From Rhodocyclales bacterium (lineage in GTDB: Bacteria; Pseudomonadota; Gammaproteobacteria; Burkholderiales; Rhodocyclaceae), in NCBI GenBank assembly GCA_028292485.1, contig JAQGMG010000032.1, positions 1-43,435 on the forward strand: a stretch of 43,435 nucleotides of DNA. Direction: 5' to 3'. How positions within the stretch are numbered: position 1 is the stretch's first letter; every line of letters begins with the position of its first letter. The position numbers were made by a program, and so were the translations under genes. The notes beneath the pieces are model-generated. The model ran no database searches. It had not been told where the DNA came from and worked only from the letters and a program-made list of their open reading frames with translations. Positions 18,004 through 27,570 of the stretch are shown one piece after another.

Positions 18004-19017
18004 TTACATCCGCGCTTCCTTGGCTAGATCTACATCATCTGACTTAGACGGGTTTCGAATTATTTTGTCCAAAGTATCTGTCGTCATATGGCGATAAAGC
18101 ATTTTGTTCCAACGACGAGTTAGGTCTTCGGGAAAATTCATTGCATTTTGAATATTTCGTGCACGTTGAATTGATAACGAATGCGTGTCCCCACGTTGAA
18201 GTTGATTCATTGCTTCAGCCTTAGAGTCTCGCTTTATCCAAGACTGAATCCATTGCTGAAGCATGCGTCTTCCGTTATCTCCGCCCTTCAATAACATTAC
18301 TGTAGCAAACTGATCCGCCATATCTTCTTCACTGGAACCCGGCTCTCCCCAACGATTTAAAAGAGAATGTCCGTATTCATGAAGTAGTGTGGCGACTAAA
18401 GCGCCATTATTGTTTTGCGCTACAAACTCTTGAATTAATTCCCAGCAGAAAGTGATATCAGCCGTATTGTGATCAGAAAAAGCATTTGATTGCCCGCATG
18501 ACTTAACGTAGAGATTGAAGTCTGCACCCTTAAAAATGGCGCTTAAATTTGATTGAATTTTTTCGAGTGGAGCTTGTATCTTTGTAAGCTCGTTATCTGT
18601 GAGACTCTTTCTGTACCTCAAACTAATCACTATATTTTTTGTAATGAACTCGGCATAGCTATTATCAAGAATTAGAGATTTACTTCCCGATTCAGCAACG
18701 GTGCTTTTTATTACTATTGGAGTCTTTGACCTAAAACTTCCCTCACATGGTGAACCCGCACGGTATTCCTTCGCCGCATCTGCACTGACAATGCACGCCG
18801 TTATGTCGTTGTAAACTTCATTTGAAGCAACGATTCGAATTGCCAATTGATCACCAGTGCGCCACGTTCCAATTGGAACGAGCTTCATTTGCAAAGGAGG
18901 CACCGTTTCTCTCAGTTGAACTTGACCGTCCAAAGACCTATCTACTTGTACAATCGCAGCCAAGCCGCAACGGCAGAAGCAAACGCTTAATGCTGCGAGC
19001 AGTAAATTACAGCGCAT
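18004..19017 (-). CDS. Secreted DUF4344-like zinc metallopeptidase at the end of the tss operon
   Basis: The product (337 aa) begins with a signal peptide (MRCNLLLAALSVCF...GLAA). The middle shows a zincin motif HEYGH at 213-217, preceded by NNNGALVATLL and followed by EEDMADQFAT at 230-239. This HExxH plus ExxAD pattern resembles DUF4344 putative metallopeptidases; the catalytic Glu is E214. Four Cys in the mature part may form disulfides. The ATG at 19017 lies 59 nt after the clpV stop in the same direction, so it could be the last gene of the T6SS operon or a later insertion. It is visibly AT-richer than all its neighbours, which suggests transfer. The substrate is unknown. Confidence 0.78.
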   Translation of the reverse strand: MRCNLLLAALSVCFCRCGLAAIVQVDRSLDGQVQLRETVPPLQMKLVPIGTWRTGDQLAIRIVASNEVYNDITACIVSADAAKEYRAGSPCEGSFRSKTPIVIKSTVAESGSKSLILDNSYAEFITKNIVISLRYRKSLTDNELTKIQAPLEKIQSNLSAIFKGADFNLYVKSCGQSNAFSDHNTADITFCWELIQEFVAQNNNGALVATLLHEYGHSLLNRWGEPGSSEEDMADQFATVMLLKGGDNGRRMLQQWIQSWIKRDSKAEAMNQLQRGDTHSLSIQRARNIQNAMNFPEDLTRRWNKMLYRHMTTDTLDKIIRNPSKSDDVDLAKEARM

Positions 19018-19076
19018 GTGGAATCCAGTTCAAAATACCTTGGTACTTCCCTGCCATCAGGTGAGCATTTACGACC

Positions 19077-21833
19077 TTACGCAAACGCATATGCAAACTG
19101 CTTGTCGGCAACGCTGACATCCACCGTTGCAATCGGCGTTCCTTCCATCATGCGCGTCAGGAATTCGCGGCTCAGGTCGGGCAGCATCGTATTGGTAAGA
19201 ATCGCATCGATCATGCGACCACCCGATTCCGTTTCGGTACAACGGCTGACCACCAGCTTGATGACTTCCGGCGTGTAGTTGAAGCTGACCTTGTGACGCG
19301 CTTCGATACGCTTCTTGATGCGGTCGAGCTGCAGCTTGACGATGCGGCCGAGCATTTCATCGCTGAGCGGGTAGTACGGAATCGTCACCAGACGCCCAAG
19401 CAGTGCCGGCGGGAAAATCTTCAGCAATGGTTCGCGTAGTGCCTTGGTGAGCCCTTCTGCGTCGGGCATCAAATCCGGATCCTTGCACATGCCGGCAATC
19501 AGGTCAGTACCGGCATTGGTTGTCAGCAGGATCAGGGTGTTCTTGAAGTCGATGAAGCGCCCCTCGCCGTCTTCCATGAAGCCCTTGTCGAAAACCTGGA
19601 AGAACATTTCGTGCACATCGCTGTGCGCCTTCTCGACTTCATCGAGCAGGACAACGGAATATGGCTTGCGACGCACCGCTTCGGTCAGCACACCGCCCTC
19701 GCCGTAACCGACGTAGCCGGGTGGCGCGCCTTTGAGCGTGGACACGGTGTGCGCTTCCTGGAACTCGCTCATATTGATGGTGATGAGATTCTGGATGCCG
19801 CCGTAGAGCGCTTCAGCCAGCGCCAGTGCGGTTTCCGTTTTACCGACGCCCGAGGTGCCTGCCAGCATGAAGACACCGATTGGCTTGCTCGGATTGTCGA
19901 GCCCCGCGCGTGAAGTCTGGATACGTTTGGCGATCATCTCCATGGCATGGTCCTGGCCAATCACGCGCGTGGCGAGATTGGCGGCCAGGTTGAGGACGGT
20001 TTCGACTTCGTTACGCGCCATGCGGCCCACCGGAATACCGGTCCAGTCGCCCACCACGCTGGCAACGGATTGGTAATCGACGGTCGGCAGAATCAACGGG
20101 CTTTCACCTTGCAGGGCAGTCAGCTTGTCCTGCACGCCCTTCAGTTGAGCGAGCAGCGCTTCGCGATCTTCTTCGGGCTGCTGGGCGGCCTCTTTGGCTG
20201 CCTCATTTTCTGCATGCGGAGCGACTGTTTCGACGACTGCTTCGGCCGCAGCTTCGAGCTTGCTGCCGGTGCGTTCGACGGGTTGCAGACCCGCACGCAG
20301 CTTGGCGCGGATCGCAAGCAGTTCGTCGACCAGCGTCTTTTCTTCCTTCCAGCGCGTATCCAGACCGACGAGACGTTCTTTCTCGTGCGTCAGCAACTCC
20401 GTGCATTGCGCTTCGCGCTCCACGGTATCGATGCCGATGGCATTTTCGCGACCAATGATGGCGAGCTCGGTTTCCAGCGCTTCGATGCGACGCTGGCAGT
20501 CTTCGACCTCGGCTGGCGTGGCATGCAGGCTCACCGCAACGCGCGCACAGGCGGTATCCAGGAGGCTCACAGCTTTATCCGGCAACTGGCGCGCCGGGAT
20601 GTAGCGGTGCGACAGCTTCACGGCTGCTTCGAGCGCCTCGTCGAGGATCTGCACCTTGTGGTGCTTCTCCATCATTGTCGCCACGCCACGCAGCATGAGA
20701 ATGCCCTTCTCCTCCGACGGCTCGTCGACCTGCACGACCTGGAAGCGGCGTGTCAGCGCCGGGTCTTTCTCGAAGTATTTCTTGTACTCGGCGAAAGTGG
20801 TTGCTGCCACCGTGCGCAAGGTGCCGCGTGCCAAAGCCGGCTTGAGCAGGTTGGCAGCATCGCCCGTCCCCGCTGCACCACCGGCGCCGACGAGGGTATG
20901 TGCTTCGTCGATGAACAGGATGATGGGCTTGGGCGAAGCCTGCACTTCGTCGATGACCTGACGCAGGCGCTGCTCGAATTCGCCCTTCATGCTGGCACCG
21001 GCTTGCAACAAGCCGATATCCAGCGTGCGTAGCTCCACATCTTTCAACGATGGCGGTACGTCGCCCTTGACGATGCGTTGCGCAAAGCCTTCAACCACCG
21101 CCGTCTTGCCGACGCCAGCCTCGCCGGTGAGGATCGGGTTGTTCTGCCGACGGCGCATGAGGATGTCGATAACCTGGCGAATCTCTTCATCGCGGCCGAC
21201 GATGGGGTCCATCTTGCCGCTGCGAGCCTGCTCGGTGAGATCGATGGTGAAGCGCTTGAGCGCGTCCTGCTTGCCCATCTGCGCGGGCGCCATGGAATCG
21301 CTGGCTTCGCCGGGCTGCGAGCTCAGCGAGCTGCCATCGCGCGGCGCCATCTGTTCTTCGGGCGAGCCGGAGACGATCGATACGAAATCTTCGGCCAGCG
21401 TATCCGGGCGGATGCGTTCGAACTGCTTGGAGATGCCCAACAAGGCGTTACGCAAGCTCGGTGTCTTGAGCATGCCGACGACGAGATGGCCGGTGCGCAC
21501 CTGCGGCTCCTTGAACATCAGCGAGCCATAGACCCAACCGCGCTCCACGGCGTTTTCCAGATTAGAGGACAAGTCAGAGATAGAGGTCGAGCCACGTGGC
21601 AGCCTGTCCAACGCGTCCGTCATATCCTTGGCAAGCCGCGCAGCATCAAGCTCGAAATGCTTGATGATGTGGTGCAGATCAGAGTCTGCGCTCTGCAGTA
21701 TCTGCTGCAGCCAATGGTCGAGCTCTACATAGGGATTGCCACGCAGTTTGCAGAAGACGGTAGCGCCTTCCATGGCTTTGTATGCAAGGCTGTTAAGTTT
21801 GCCAAACAGGGCTACCCGGCTGATCTCGCTCAT
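19077..21833 (-). CDS. clpV: T6SS AAA+ ATPase ClpV (TssH)
   Basis: ClpV (918 aa) is a hexameric ClpB-like unfoldase that disassembles the contracted TssB-TssC sheath. The N-domain (1-160, [20 protein letters not shown]) binds TssC in the family. The first AAA+ module has Walker A GEAGVGKT (237-244) and Walker [18 protein letters not shown] ClpB-type middle coiled coil with a Glu/Ala-rich insertion follows. The second module has [14 protein letters not shown] and [11 protein letters not shown]. It lies 86 nt after tssG. Length and both ATPase sites are normal, so the protein should be active. Confidence 0.97.
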   Translation of the reverse strand: MSEISRVALFGKLNSLAYKAMEGATVFCKLRGNPYVELDHWLQQILQSADSDLHHIIKHFELDAARLAKDMTDALDRLPRGSTSISDLSSNLENAVERGWVYGSLMFKEPQVRTGHLVVGMLKTPSLRNALLGISKQFERIRPDTLAEDFVSIVSGSPEEQMAPRDGSSLSSQPGEASDSMAPAQMGKQDALKRFTIDLTEQARSGKMDPIVGRDEEIRQVIDILMRRRQNNPILTGEAGVGKTAVVEGFAQRIVKGDVPPSLKDVELRTLDIGLLQAGASMKGEFEQRLRQVIDEVQASPKPIILFIDEAHTLVGAGGAAGTGDAANLLKPALARGTLRTVAATTFAEYKKYFEKDPALTRRFQVVQVDEPSEEKGILMLRGVATMMEKHHKVQILDEALEAAVKLSHRYIPARQLPDKAVSLLDTACARVAVSLHATPAEVEDCQRRIEALETELAIIGRENAIGIDTVEREAQCTELLTHEKERLVGLDTRWKEEKTLVDELLAIRAKLRAGLQPVERTGSKLEAAAEAVVETVAPHAENEAAKEAAQQPEEDREALLAQLKGVQDKLTALQGESPLILPTVDYQSVASVVGDWTGIPVGRMARNEVETVLNLAANLATRVIGQDHAMEMIAKRIQTSRAGLDNPSKPIGVFMLAGTSGVGKTETALALAEALYGGIQNLITINMSEFQEAHTVSTLKGAPPGYVGYGEGGVLTEAVRRKPYSVVLLDEVEKAHSDVHEMFFQVFDKGFMEDGEGRFIDFKNTLILLTTNAGTDLIAGMCKDPDLMPDAEGLTKALREPLLKIFPPALLGRLVTIPYYPLSDEMLGRIVKLQLDRIKKRIEARHKVSFNYTPEVIKLVVSRCTETESGGRMIDAILTNTMLPDLSREFLTRMMEGTPIATVDVSVADKQFAYAFA

Positions 21834-21919
21834 TTGAAACTTCTCCCGATAATCGCAAGCCCGTGTGGGACTGCGGTAGTTATTCTGATGATCCGACTAC
21901 AAAACTGCTCCGAGCCGCC

Positions 21920-22963
21920 CTACGCAGCTTGCATCGATGAATCTTGTCGCTTCAACAAGCGCTCTACATCCAGTATCAACTCGCCCGCATCACCCGCCTG
22001 CGTGCGCTTGCCAAGCCTGCTGGTCCAGCCGAGTCGCCCCGATTTTGCAAGCTTCGTAGCGGGCAACTCCTCACGTTTGAGTAGCAGGCGAGCGTCCCAG
22101 AACAGCTCGCCATTGGTGTACAGCCGCACCCAGTCGAGCAGCGCGGGCAAGGCCTTGCCGGTCGGGAGGAAGTCTTCGAACTGCTGCCATGTCAGCGGGC
22201 CGATATGCAGGCGGAATTTCCCCTGCCGATCCCACACACGCTTGCCAATCACGGTGGTGCGGCCCAGCTGATTATTGCGCAGCTGCGATTGCTCGCTTTC
22301 CGGCAATGCCATCCAGTGACCGACATACTGCTCGACGCTTATCGGCAGTTTGAAAAACTCCGTCAATATGGCAGCAAGCCCATCGGCATTGCGCACCTGC
22401 CGGCCCAGCGCGCCTGCATGAAACATCTTGGCGTTGTCGGGAATCGCATCGCGCTGACGCAATGAAGGCATGCCGTGACCGACCAGTGCACCGACATATA
22501 CGGCAAAGCGATCGTCGGCGCGGCGGTCAAGATTCACCGTCGGCTGCGCTTGTGCCCAGCTGCGATAGAACAGCGAGAGGAAACGGTGATGGATGATGTC
22601 GAGGAAGCGCGCGAACGTCGCGTCGCCGACATGCATCAGGCGATGGCGCGCGTACTCGGTGAGATGCAAGGGCAGCGGCCCGTTTGGCCCGAGCAAGCCA
22701 AAAAAGCGCACTTCCAGCCGGGGCGGCGCGCTGCCCTCGCGCACGAACGCTGACAGGCTGGCCGGCGCGAAGGACATCGAAGGCTCCTGCCCAAGACGGA
22801 TCGGCTCGTCTGCGGGACGCAGGGCCATGCCCCAACGCGGCTTGTCCGGGAAATGACATTCGAGTTTTCGCATCGCCTGGAAGAAATCGTAGGAATACGG
22901 TTTCTTTTCCAGCGCATCGAACAGAGCTTGAGAATCGGCTAGATGATCGGTCTTTGTCCGCAC
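21920..22963 (-). CDS. tssG: T6SS baseplate protein TssG
   Basis: TssG (347 aa) is a baseplate wedge subunit that pairs with TssF. The family opening is clear: ALFDALEKKPYSYDFFQAMR at about residues 13-32, then the RPADEPIRLGQ and LEVRFFGLLGPNGPLPLHLTEYA stretches. I choose the GTG at 22963 (VRTKTDHLADSQ), which overlaps the tssF end by 25 nt; the frame stays open for 35 more codons inside tssF, but those residues are not TssG-like. The overlap suggests translational coupling and 1:1-linked expression with TssF. Confidence 0.93.
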   Translation of the reverse strand: MRTKTDHLADSQALFDALEKKPYSYDFFQAMRKLECHFPDKPRWGMALRPADEPIRLGQEPSMSFAPASLSAFVREGSAPPRLEVRFFGLLGPNGPLPLHLTEYARHRLMHVGDATFARFLDIIHHRFLSLFYRSWAQAQPTVNLDRRADDRFAVYVGALVGHGMPSLRQRDAIPDNAKMFHAGALGRQVRNADGLAAILTEFFKLPISVEQYVGHWMALPESEQSQLRNNQLGRTTVIGKRVWDRQGKFRLHIGPLTWQQFEDFLPTGKALPALLDWVRLYTNGELFWDARLLLKREELPATKLAKSGRLGWTSRLGKRTQAGDAGELILDVERLLKRQDSSMQAA

Positions 22964-24828
22964 CGTGGCCCCCACCGCATGATTTGTCCGCGCGTCAGCG
23001 ATCGCAATTCCGTTTGCGTAAAGCTGTTGATCGATGCATGCCGCGCAAAGAAATGCTCCATCACGCAACCGAACAGGAAGGCGCCGCCGCCTTCAAATGC
23101 GAGTTCATCGACTTCCAGCGTCACCTGCAAGCCGCGGCCGAAGCAGATCGGGCCGGGAAACGGCAGACGCGCCACGACGGGTGCGACGCTGACCGACTTC
23201 ATGCCATCGACCTGGCGCTTCAGGCCCGAATCGCCGGTCGTTGCGTACAAGGCCAGCATCTCGCGCAAGGCGCTGGCGCCCTCTTCGCGATTGGTATCGA
23301 GCAATGACAGATAGTTAAGCGATAAATGACTGATCAGGCGCCACGCGACCGAGCCTTCAGCCAGCATCGAATACGGCCGCGAAGGGCCGCGCACGCTGCG
23401 GATCGATTCGACCGGAGCGGCGATATCCAGCGAGAAATCGGTCTTGCCACCGCCCAGCGGCATGAGGATGGGCAGATCACGATTGGTACACAAGGCCTGG
23501 ATCGATAGCTGGCGCAGATCGGCACGATACGGCGCCTCGCGCGGATCGACCAGCGACAGGAAAATCTCGCTGCCGATATAGCCGGTACGTGGCCCGGTGC
23601 GCTTCTGCTTTTCCGAATACAGGCGCGGCTCGCGACGCGTCGTGTAATAGGCGTTGTCGTGGCCGAGGTCGGAATGGTAATCGGCGTAGAACGGCAGAAA
23701 ACGCTGCTCGTCGCGCGCGCCACTGGCGTGGCCACTGACCTCCGTCAGCTCGTAGATTTCGTAATCGAGCGGACTGGTGCGATCCGGCACCACGTGGAAC
23801 TCGTGCGAGCTATCGTTGATGTGGATGCGGTCGGCGCGTTTGGGGAACAGGTTGATCGCCGGCGTACAGTGCAGCAGCAGATTGCTGGCGTCGACGACGC
23901 TCTCCAGCATCGCGTCACCCTGGCCGAACAGGATGACCACTTCCACTTCAGTCACGGCATGTGCCAAGGCCGGGGCAAGATCCGACACCTCGAAGAACAT
24001 GAAGCGCTCGGGGAAGGAAAAATACTCCTGCAGCAAACGGTAACCACCGAAACCGCGCGACTTGATCGGCAATAAGGCCTGATCGTCGTCAAAGCCCGTC
24101 AGCTGGACTTTTTCCGGTGGAATGAAATGCTGCCAGGCCGGCGTCGCGGTGCCAGCGGGCACTACCAGCGCACCCAGTGTGGAGGCGCCAATCAACTCGC
24201 AAAGCTTGTAGGCAATGTCGTGCGCGCCCCCGAGGTGCAAGGGCAGCTTGTCCAGGCTCAATTGATTGAACGTGAGGCCGCCGGTCGCGCGCAACGTGAA
24301 ACGCAGACCGCCTTTCACGCGTCCCCGCAAAGGCAGCTTCGCCAGCGGCAGATCGGCAGCAAAGCTGAAATAGCGCGCCTGTACCAGCTCTAGTGGCCAC
24401 AGCTGGATTTCATGTGCGGTGCGGAATTCGCAGGCTGCGCCATCGGATCCGACGGCTCTGCCTAGATCGCTGCGCAGCGGCGCACCGCGCGGCAGCGTGA
24501 AACCCTTGGCCAGATTGGTCTCACCAAGAATCGGGTTGAACTGCGCGATCAACATCGATGGTGTTGGCGCCAGATAATGCGGGTGCAGCATCTCCAGCAG
24601 GCGTTGCGTGAAACGCGGAAACTCGGCATCGAGCTTGAGCTGTACCCGTGCGGCGAGAAAGCCCGCGCCTTCGAGCAAGCGCTCGACATACGGGTCCGCC
24701 ACCTCGATGCCGTCCATGCCAAGGCGCGCCGCAACCTTGGGAAACTGGCGTGCAAACTCTGCGCCCATTTCCCGCAGGTGTTGCAGCTCGAGGTTGTAAT
24801 AGCGCAGCAAGCGCGGGTCCATGCCCAT
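22939..24828 (-). CDS. tssF: T6SS baseplate protein TssF
   Basis: TssF (629 aa) is the large baseplate wedge subunit. It begins with the conserved MDPRLLRYYNLELQHLREMG, followed by EFARQFPKVAARLGMDG and DPYVERLLEGAGFLAARVQLKLD, all diagnostic. The length is usual. ATG codons at 24828 and 24822 are both possible. It starts 64 nt after tssE and overlaps tssG at its 3' end. Confidence 0.95.
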   Translation of the reverse strand: MGMDPRLLRYYNLELQHLREMGAEFARQFPKVAARLGMDGIEVADPYVERLLEGAGFLAARVQLKLDAEFPRFTQRLLEMLHPHYLAPTPSMLIAQFNPILGETNLAKGFTLPRGAPLRSDLGRAVGSDGAACEFRTAHEIQLWPLELVQARYFSFAADLPLAKLPLRGRVKGGLRFTLRATGGLTFNQLSLDKLPLHLGGAHDIAYKLCELIGASTLGALVVPAGTATPAWQHFIPPEKVQLTGFDDDQALLPIKSRGFGGYRLLQEYFSFPERFMFFEVSDLAPALAHAVTEVEVVILFGQGDAMLESVVDASNLLLHCTPAINLFPKRADRIHINDSSHEFHVVPDRTSPLDYEIYELTEVSGHASGARDEQRFLPFYADYHSDLGHDNAYYTTRREPRLYSEKQKRTGPRTGYIGSEIFLSLVDPREAPYRADLRQLSIQALCTNRDLPILMPLGGGKTDFSLDIAAPVESIRSVRGPSRPYSMLAEGSVAWRLISHLSLNYLSLLDTNREEGASALREMLALYATTGDSGLKRQVDGMKSVSVAPVVARLPFPGPICFGRGLQVTLEVDELAFEGGGAFLFGCVMEHFFARHASINSFTQTELRSLTRGQIMRWGPRCGQRPII

Positions 24829-24892
24829 AGTTAGCGCCTGCTTCTCATCGTGGGTTTTTTATCGTGCGTCGTGAATTGCGCATCGGTCATTC

Positions 24893-25402
24893 TTATCGGC
24901 CACTCACTTCGTTGATCTGCACCTGGCCGGTTTCAAGATCCACTTCGGTACGCAGCATCAACTCCAGCGGTACCGGCTGCGCCCATATCGACGCCTCTAT
25001 CCTGACGCTGACGACGTTATGCCAGTCGAGTACGCTGTCCTGCTGTACGGCTTCGACGCGCAACGTGCCTTCGACAATGCGCGGCTCGAAAGCCATCAGC
25101 GCCTCGCGCACAGCCTGCTCCAGGTCGGTGACATCGAGCGATGAAGCGGTTTCGCCAGAGAATGAGGGCATACCGTAGTTGAGTACCGAACGCTCGGCCT
25201 CGGTGTAGCCTGCGAGCCCGTCGCGCTCGGGCGGGCGGCTCGCATTGAGGAGCCATGAAAGGTCGCGCAACACGGCTTCGCGCAGTTGCGTCTTCGTGAG
25301 AATGCGGCTTTCCTTCGGCTCGAGCTTTTGGTCCGGATAGTCATCGCGCAGCCTGTCGAGCAAGGCCGGCTGCAGACGATCCTGGGGTAACAGCTCAGCC
25401 AT
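24893..25402 (-). CDS. tssE: T6SS baseplate protein TssE (gp25-like)
   Basis: TssE (169 aa) is the gp25-like subunit from which sheath polymerisation starts. The core of the gp25 fold is visible: AVLRDLSWLLNAS, SVLNYGMPSFSG, LEQAVREALMAFEPRIVEGTLRV. The ATG at 25402 (MAELLPQDRLQP) overlaps the tagJ stop by 8 nt; the longer frame from 25444 would read through tagJ and is unlikely. The overlap implies coupling with TagJ. Confidence 0.93.
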   Translation of the reverse strand: MAELLPQDRLQPALLDRLRDDYPDQKLEPKESRILTKTQLREAVLRDLSWLLNASRPPERDGLAGYTEAERSVLNYGMPSFSGETASSLDVTDLEQAVREALMAFEPRIVEGTLRVEAVQQDSVLDWHNVVSVRIEASIWAQPVPLELMLRTEVDLETGQVQINEVSGR

Positions 25403-26246
25403 CGACAGCGTCCGAATCCTGGGTGGATTCTTCGTCGGCCTCAATCACCGGCGTCAGCTCGATCTTGCGGGTATCCAGCAACGAGAAGTCGCCCGCGTCC
25501 GTCGTCCACAAACGTTGGCCGGAGCCATGGAAGACGCCGGCGGCGACCTCGTCCCACTCCGTCTTGCGCGCCAGCTGGATGAGACCATCGGTGCTGGACT
25601 GCGAGCCGGGGTAACGCGTGGGAATGACACCAACCGTTTCGCCACCATTCGCAAACTGGAAATGCGCGGGCGACCATACGAAGTCACGCAGGTCAGCCGG
25701 CTCCTCGATATCGATCTGGTTCAATCGCGAGAACGGCACCCAGTAATAGCGACCATTGATCACCGCTTCGCAGACAGGGCCGAGGCGCATGTCGGCATCG
25801 GCAATCCATTCGAAGGGCTTGCCGTCGATCTGTCCGGAAGTTGCAGGCGCCATCTCGAATGCCTGATCGCGCAGGGCCAGCGCGCCAGATGCGTCGCCAC
25901 GGCCGGCCACCAGCATGGATTCAATCAACAGCGCCAACCACTGCTCGGGCTGACCGAATATGACGGGAGATTTGCGACCTTCGAATACTTCAGCACGCAA
26001 CACTTCACAACGCACTGCTTCGCGATACATCTGTGCCATCGCCAGCGCCGAGGCGTCGAGCTCGGCCGCAACATTGAGCTGGGTCAGCGCGCGATCCCAC
26101 TGACCGAGCACGGACAACAACTGGAACAGGAAAATACGCAGCTTGGCGTCGGACGGATTGGAGCGGATGCCCGCCTGAAGCTGTGCCAGGGCCGCTTCAG
26201 GATCACCGTCTCCAAGGCTCTTTTCGGCTTCTGCGATGGTGCTCAT
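25395..26246 (-). CDS. tagJ: T6SS accessory protein TagJ (ImpE family)
   Basis: The product (283 aa) is ImpE/TagJ. The N-terminal half is TPR-like (AEKSLGDGDPEAALAQLQAG; LFQLLSVLGQWDRALTQLNV). The C-terminal half holds the family blocks FEWIADADMRLGPVCEAVIN, GRYYWVPFSRLNQIDIEEP and DLVW-like LRDFVWSPAHF. In other systems it binds the sheath protein TssB and may recruit ClpV. It lies between the second hcp and tssE. Confidence 0.93.
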   Translation of the reverse strand: MSTIAEAEKSLGDGDPEAALAQLQAGIRSNPSDAKLRIFLFQLLSVLGQWDRALTQLNVAAELDASALAMAQMYREAVRCEVLRAEVFEGRKSPVIFGQPEQWLALLIESMLVAGRGDASGALALRDQAFEMAPATSGQIDGKPFEWIADADMRLGPVCEAVINGRYYWVPFSRLNQIDIEEPADLRDFVWSPAHFQFANGGETVGVIPTRYPGSQSSTDGLIQLARKTEWDEVAAGVFHGSGQRLWTTDAGDFSLLDTRKIELTPVIEADEESTQDSDAVDG

Positions 26247-26306
26247 GTGCGATACCTCGATAGGACTGCGGAATGCTTATCTGGAGGCCGGTATTTCAGC
26301 CCAGCT

Positions 26307-26810
26307 TTATGACGGACTGATATCGGTTTCAAACAGCGAAGCGCCGCGCGAGCCGCCCTTGGACTCCTGCCCCTGGTACTGCACGGAGATTTTCTGGAAG
26401 CCGATGGATATCGATTCGATGACGGTCTCGCCGTCGGCAGCGGTCTGCAGATCGACCGAGCGAATCTGCGCCTTTTCCATCGTGATCTTGAGATATTCGA
26501 TTGGCTCCGCACCGCTGACCTTGCGTACCGACAGCACAGCCTTCTTGATCGGCTCGTTCGAGCGCAGCGCCACCATCAGGGCTGTCGTGGCGCTATCCAC
26601 GTCCTTCGTAAAGGTCAGTTCGCTGACGCTGATCTGATTGGAGCCCGACGACTTGCTGCCTGCCGAGATGCTGGCGCTGGCGTTGCCGCGCATGCCCCAG
26701 GACCAGGAAAGGACGTGTATCTCGTCAGGATGCGTGCTATCGATCGAATCGCCCTTGATCGGCCCAGTCCTTGCGCCGTCGATCTTCATGAACATGTCGC
26801 CGGAAGCCAT
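26307..26810 (-). CDS. hcp: T6SS tube protein Hcp, second copy
   Basis: Hcp (TssD) forms hexameric rings that stack into the expelled tube. This 167-aa copy has the fold's landmarks: DMFMKIDG, VLSWSWGM, KAVLSVRK, YLKITMEKAQIRSV and ISIGFQKISVQYQ. It is clearly diverged from the upstream copy and has a Ser/Gly-rich loop (about 46-58) in a different setting, so the two may carry different effectors or one may be preferred. No C-terminal toxin extension is present. It lies 60 nt upstream of tagJ. Confidence 0.93.
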   Translation of the reverse strand: MASGDMFMKIDGARTGPIKGDSIDSTHPDEIHVLSWSWGMRGNASASISAGSKSSGSNQISVSELTFTKDVDSATTALMVALRSNEPIKKAVLSVRKVSGAEPIEYLKITMEKAQIRSVDLQTAADGETVIESISIGFQKISVQYQGQESKGGSRGASLFETDISPS

Positions 26811-26892
26811 TTACGTTCCTAACAAGATGGTGAAAAACATTCCGAATACATACGGCACGAACCGTGACCGGTCCGACGGAAAACCCGGCGAA

Positions 26893-26927
26893 GTGCGGCG
26901 GCGCGACATGCGTCGGCGTCGCCGCAC
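26893..26927 (-). terminator. Strong GC hairpin between the two hcp genes
   Basis: GTGCGGCG (26893-26900) pairs perfectly with CGCCGCAC (26920-26927), and the stem continues inward with a G-U pair, CGC/GCG pairs and one bulge. It follows the stop of the first hcp in the direction of transcription. Bases after it are only moderately T-rich, so I read it as partial terminator or mRNA stabiliser, not a full stop. Confidence 0.55.
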
Positions 26928-26943
26928 CCGATCGGCAAATGGA

Positions 26944-27429
26944 TCAGCCGATGGCCTTGTTGGAGGGGATGTCCCACGCTGCCGTAGAGGTCTTGCCTGC
27001 GGCGCCCTTGGCATCCTGCTCGGTGTACTCGACCTTGAATTTGGCGAAGTTCAGCGAGACGTTTTCGGTCAGACGATCTTCACCGCCGCTGCCACCGGTC
27101 GACAGCGAGCTGACGATCAGGTCTTCCAGGGTGATCTTGAGGTATTCGAGCGGGCTGTCACCGGCCTTGCGTACGGTCAGTACGGCCTTGTCGTAGTGGG
27201 TGCCCTTCGAAGCGGCCAGGATCAGCGGAGTCGTCGATTTGTCGACGTACTTGGTGATGGAAATATCCTGCACGCTGACCTTGCCAGCGCCAGCGCCGGT
27301 GCCGAGGTGCGCGTTGCCGGACTGGGACAGACCCCAGCTCCATGCGAGCACGTCGATTTCCTTGGCGTGCTTATCGTCCTTTGATTCGCCTTCGATGTTA
27401 CCAATCTTGATGAACATATCGACTGCCAT
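26944..27429 (-). CDS. hcp: T6SS tube protein Hcp, first copy
   Basis: This 161-aa Hcp starts MAVDMFIKIGNIEGES and shows VLAWSWGLSQSG, KAVLTVRKAG, YLKITLEDLIVSS, VSLNFAKFKVEY and a C-terminal AAWDIPSNKAIG, close to the most common Hcp type of proteobacteria. GGGAG lies well placed before the ATG at 27429. It lies 141 nt after tssC, with hairpins on both sides, which would allow higher mRNA levels for this gene than for the rest of the operon. It probably forms the main tube. Confidence 0.95.
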   Translation of the reverse strand: MAVDMFIKIGNIEGESKDDKHAKEIDVLAWSWGLSQSGNAHLGTGAGAGKVSVQDISITKYVDKSTTPLILAASKGTHYDKAVLTVRKAGDSPLEYLKITLEDLIVSSLSTGGSGGEDRLTENVSLNFAKFKVEYTEQDAKGAAGKTSTAAWDIPSNKAIG

Positions 27430-27541
27430 GATTACTCCCTTGAAGTTAGGTGACTACGCAAACGAGGTTAGCCTTGTCGCCATGCCGAGCAGCCGACAAA
27501 CTGCAACCATCAATACCACTACCTGAAAACTGTCTGAAACA

Positions 27542-27559
27542 GCGGCGCCGAAGCGCCGC
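27542..27559 (-). terminator. UUCG-tetraloop hairpin after tssC
   Basis: On the minus strand the RNA reads GCGGCGC-UUCG-GCGCCGC, a perfect 7-bp stem with an extra-stable UUCG loop, 11 nt after the tssC stop. A short TGTTT follows instead of a long T run. It probably protects or partly terminates the tssABC part of the transcript ahead of hcp. Confidence 0.6.
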
Positions 27560-27570
27560 CAGTACGAGAA

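Noticed and set aside
17803..18027. A 74-codon plus-strand ORF after the REP cluster
   Set aside because: It begins in a REP fragment, overlaps the end of the metallopeptidase gene and has no recognisable features.
26307..26810. Second Hcp as an evolved Hcp with a toxin domain
   Set aside because: At 167 aa it is of normal Hcp length and has no C-terminal extension.
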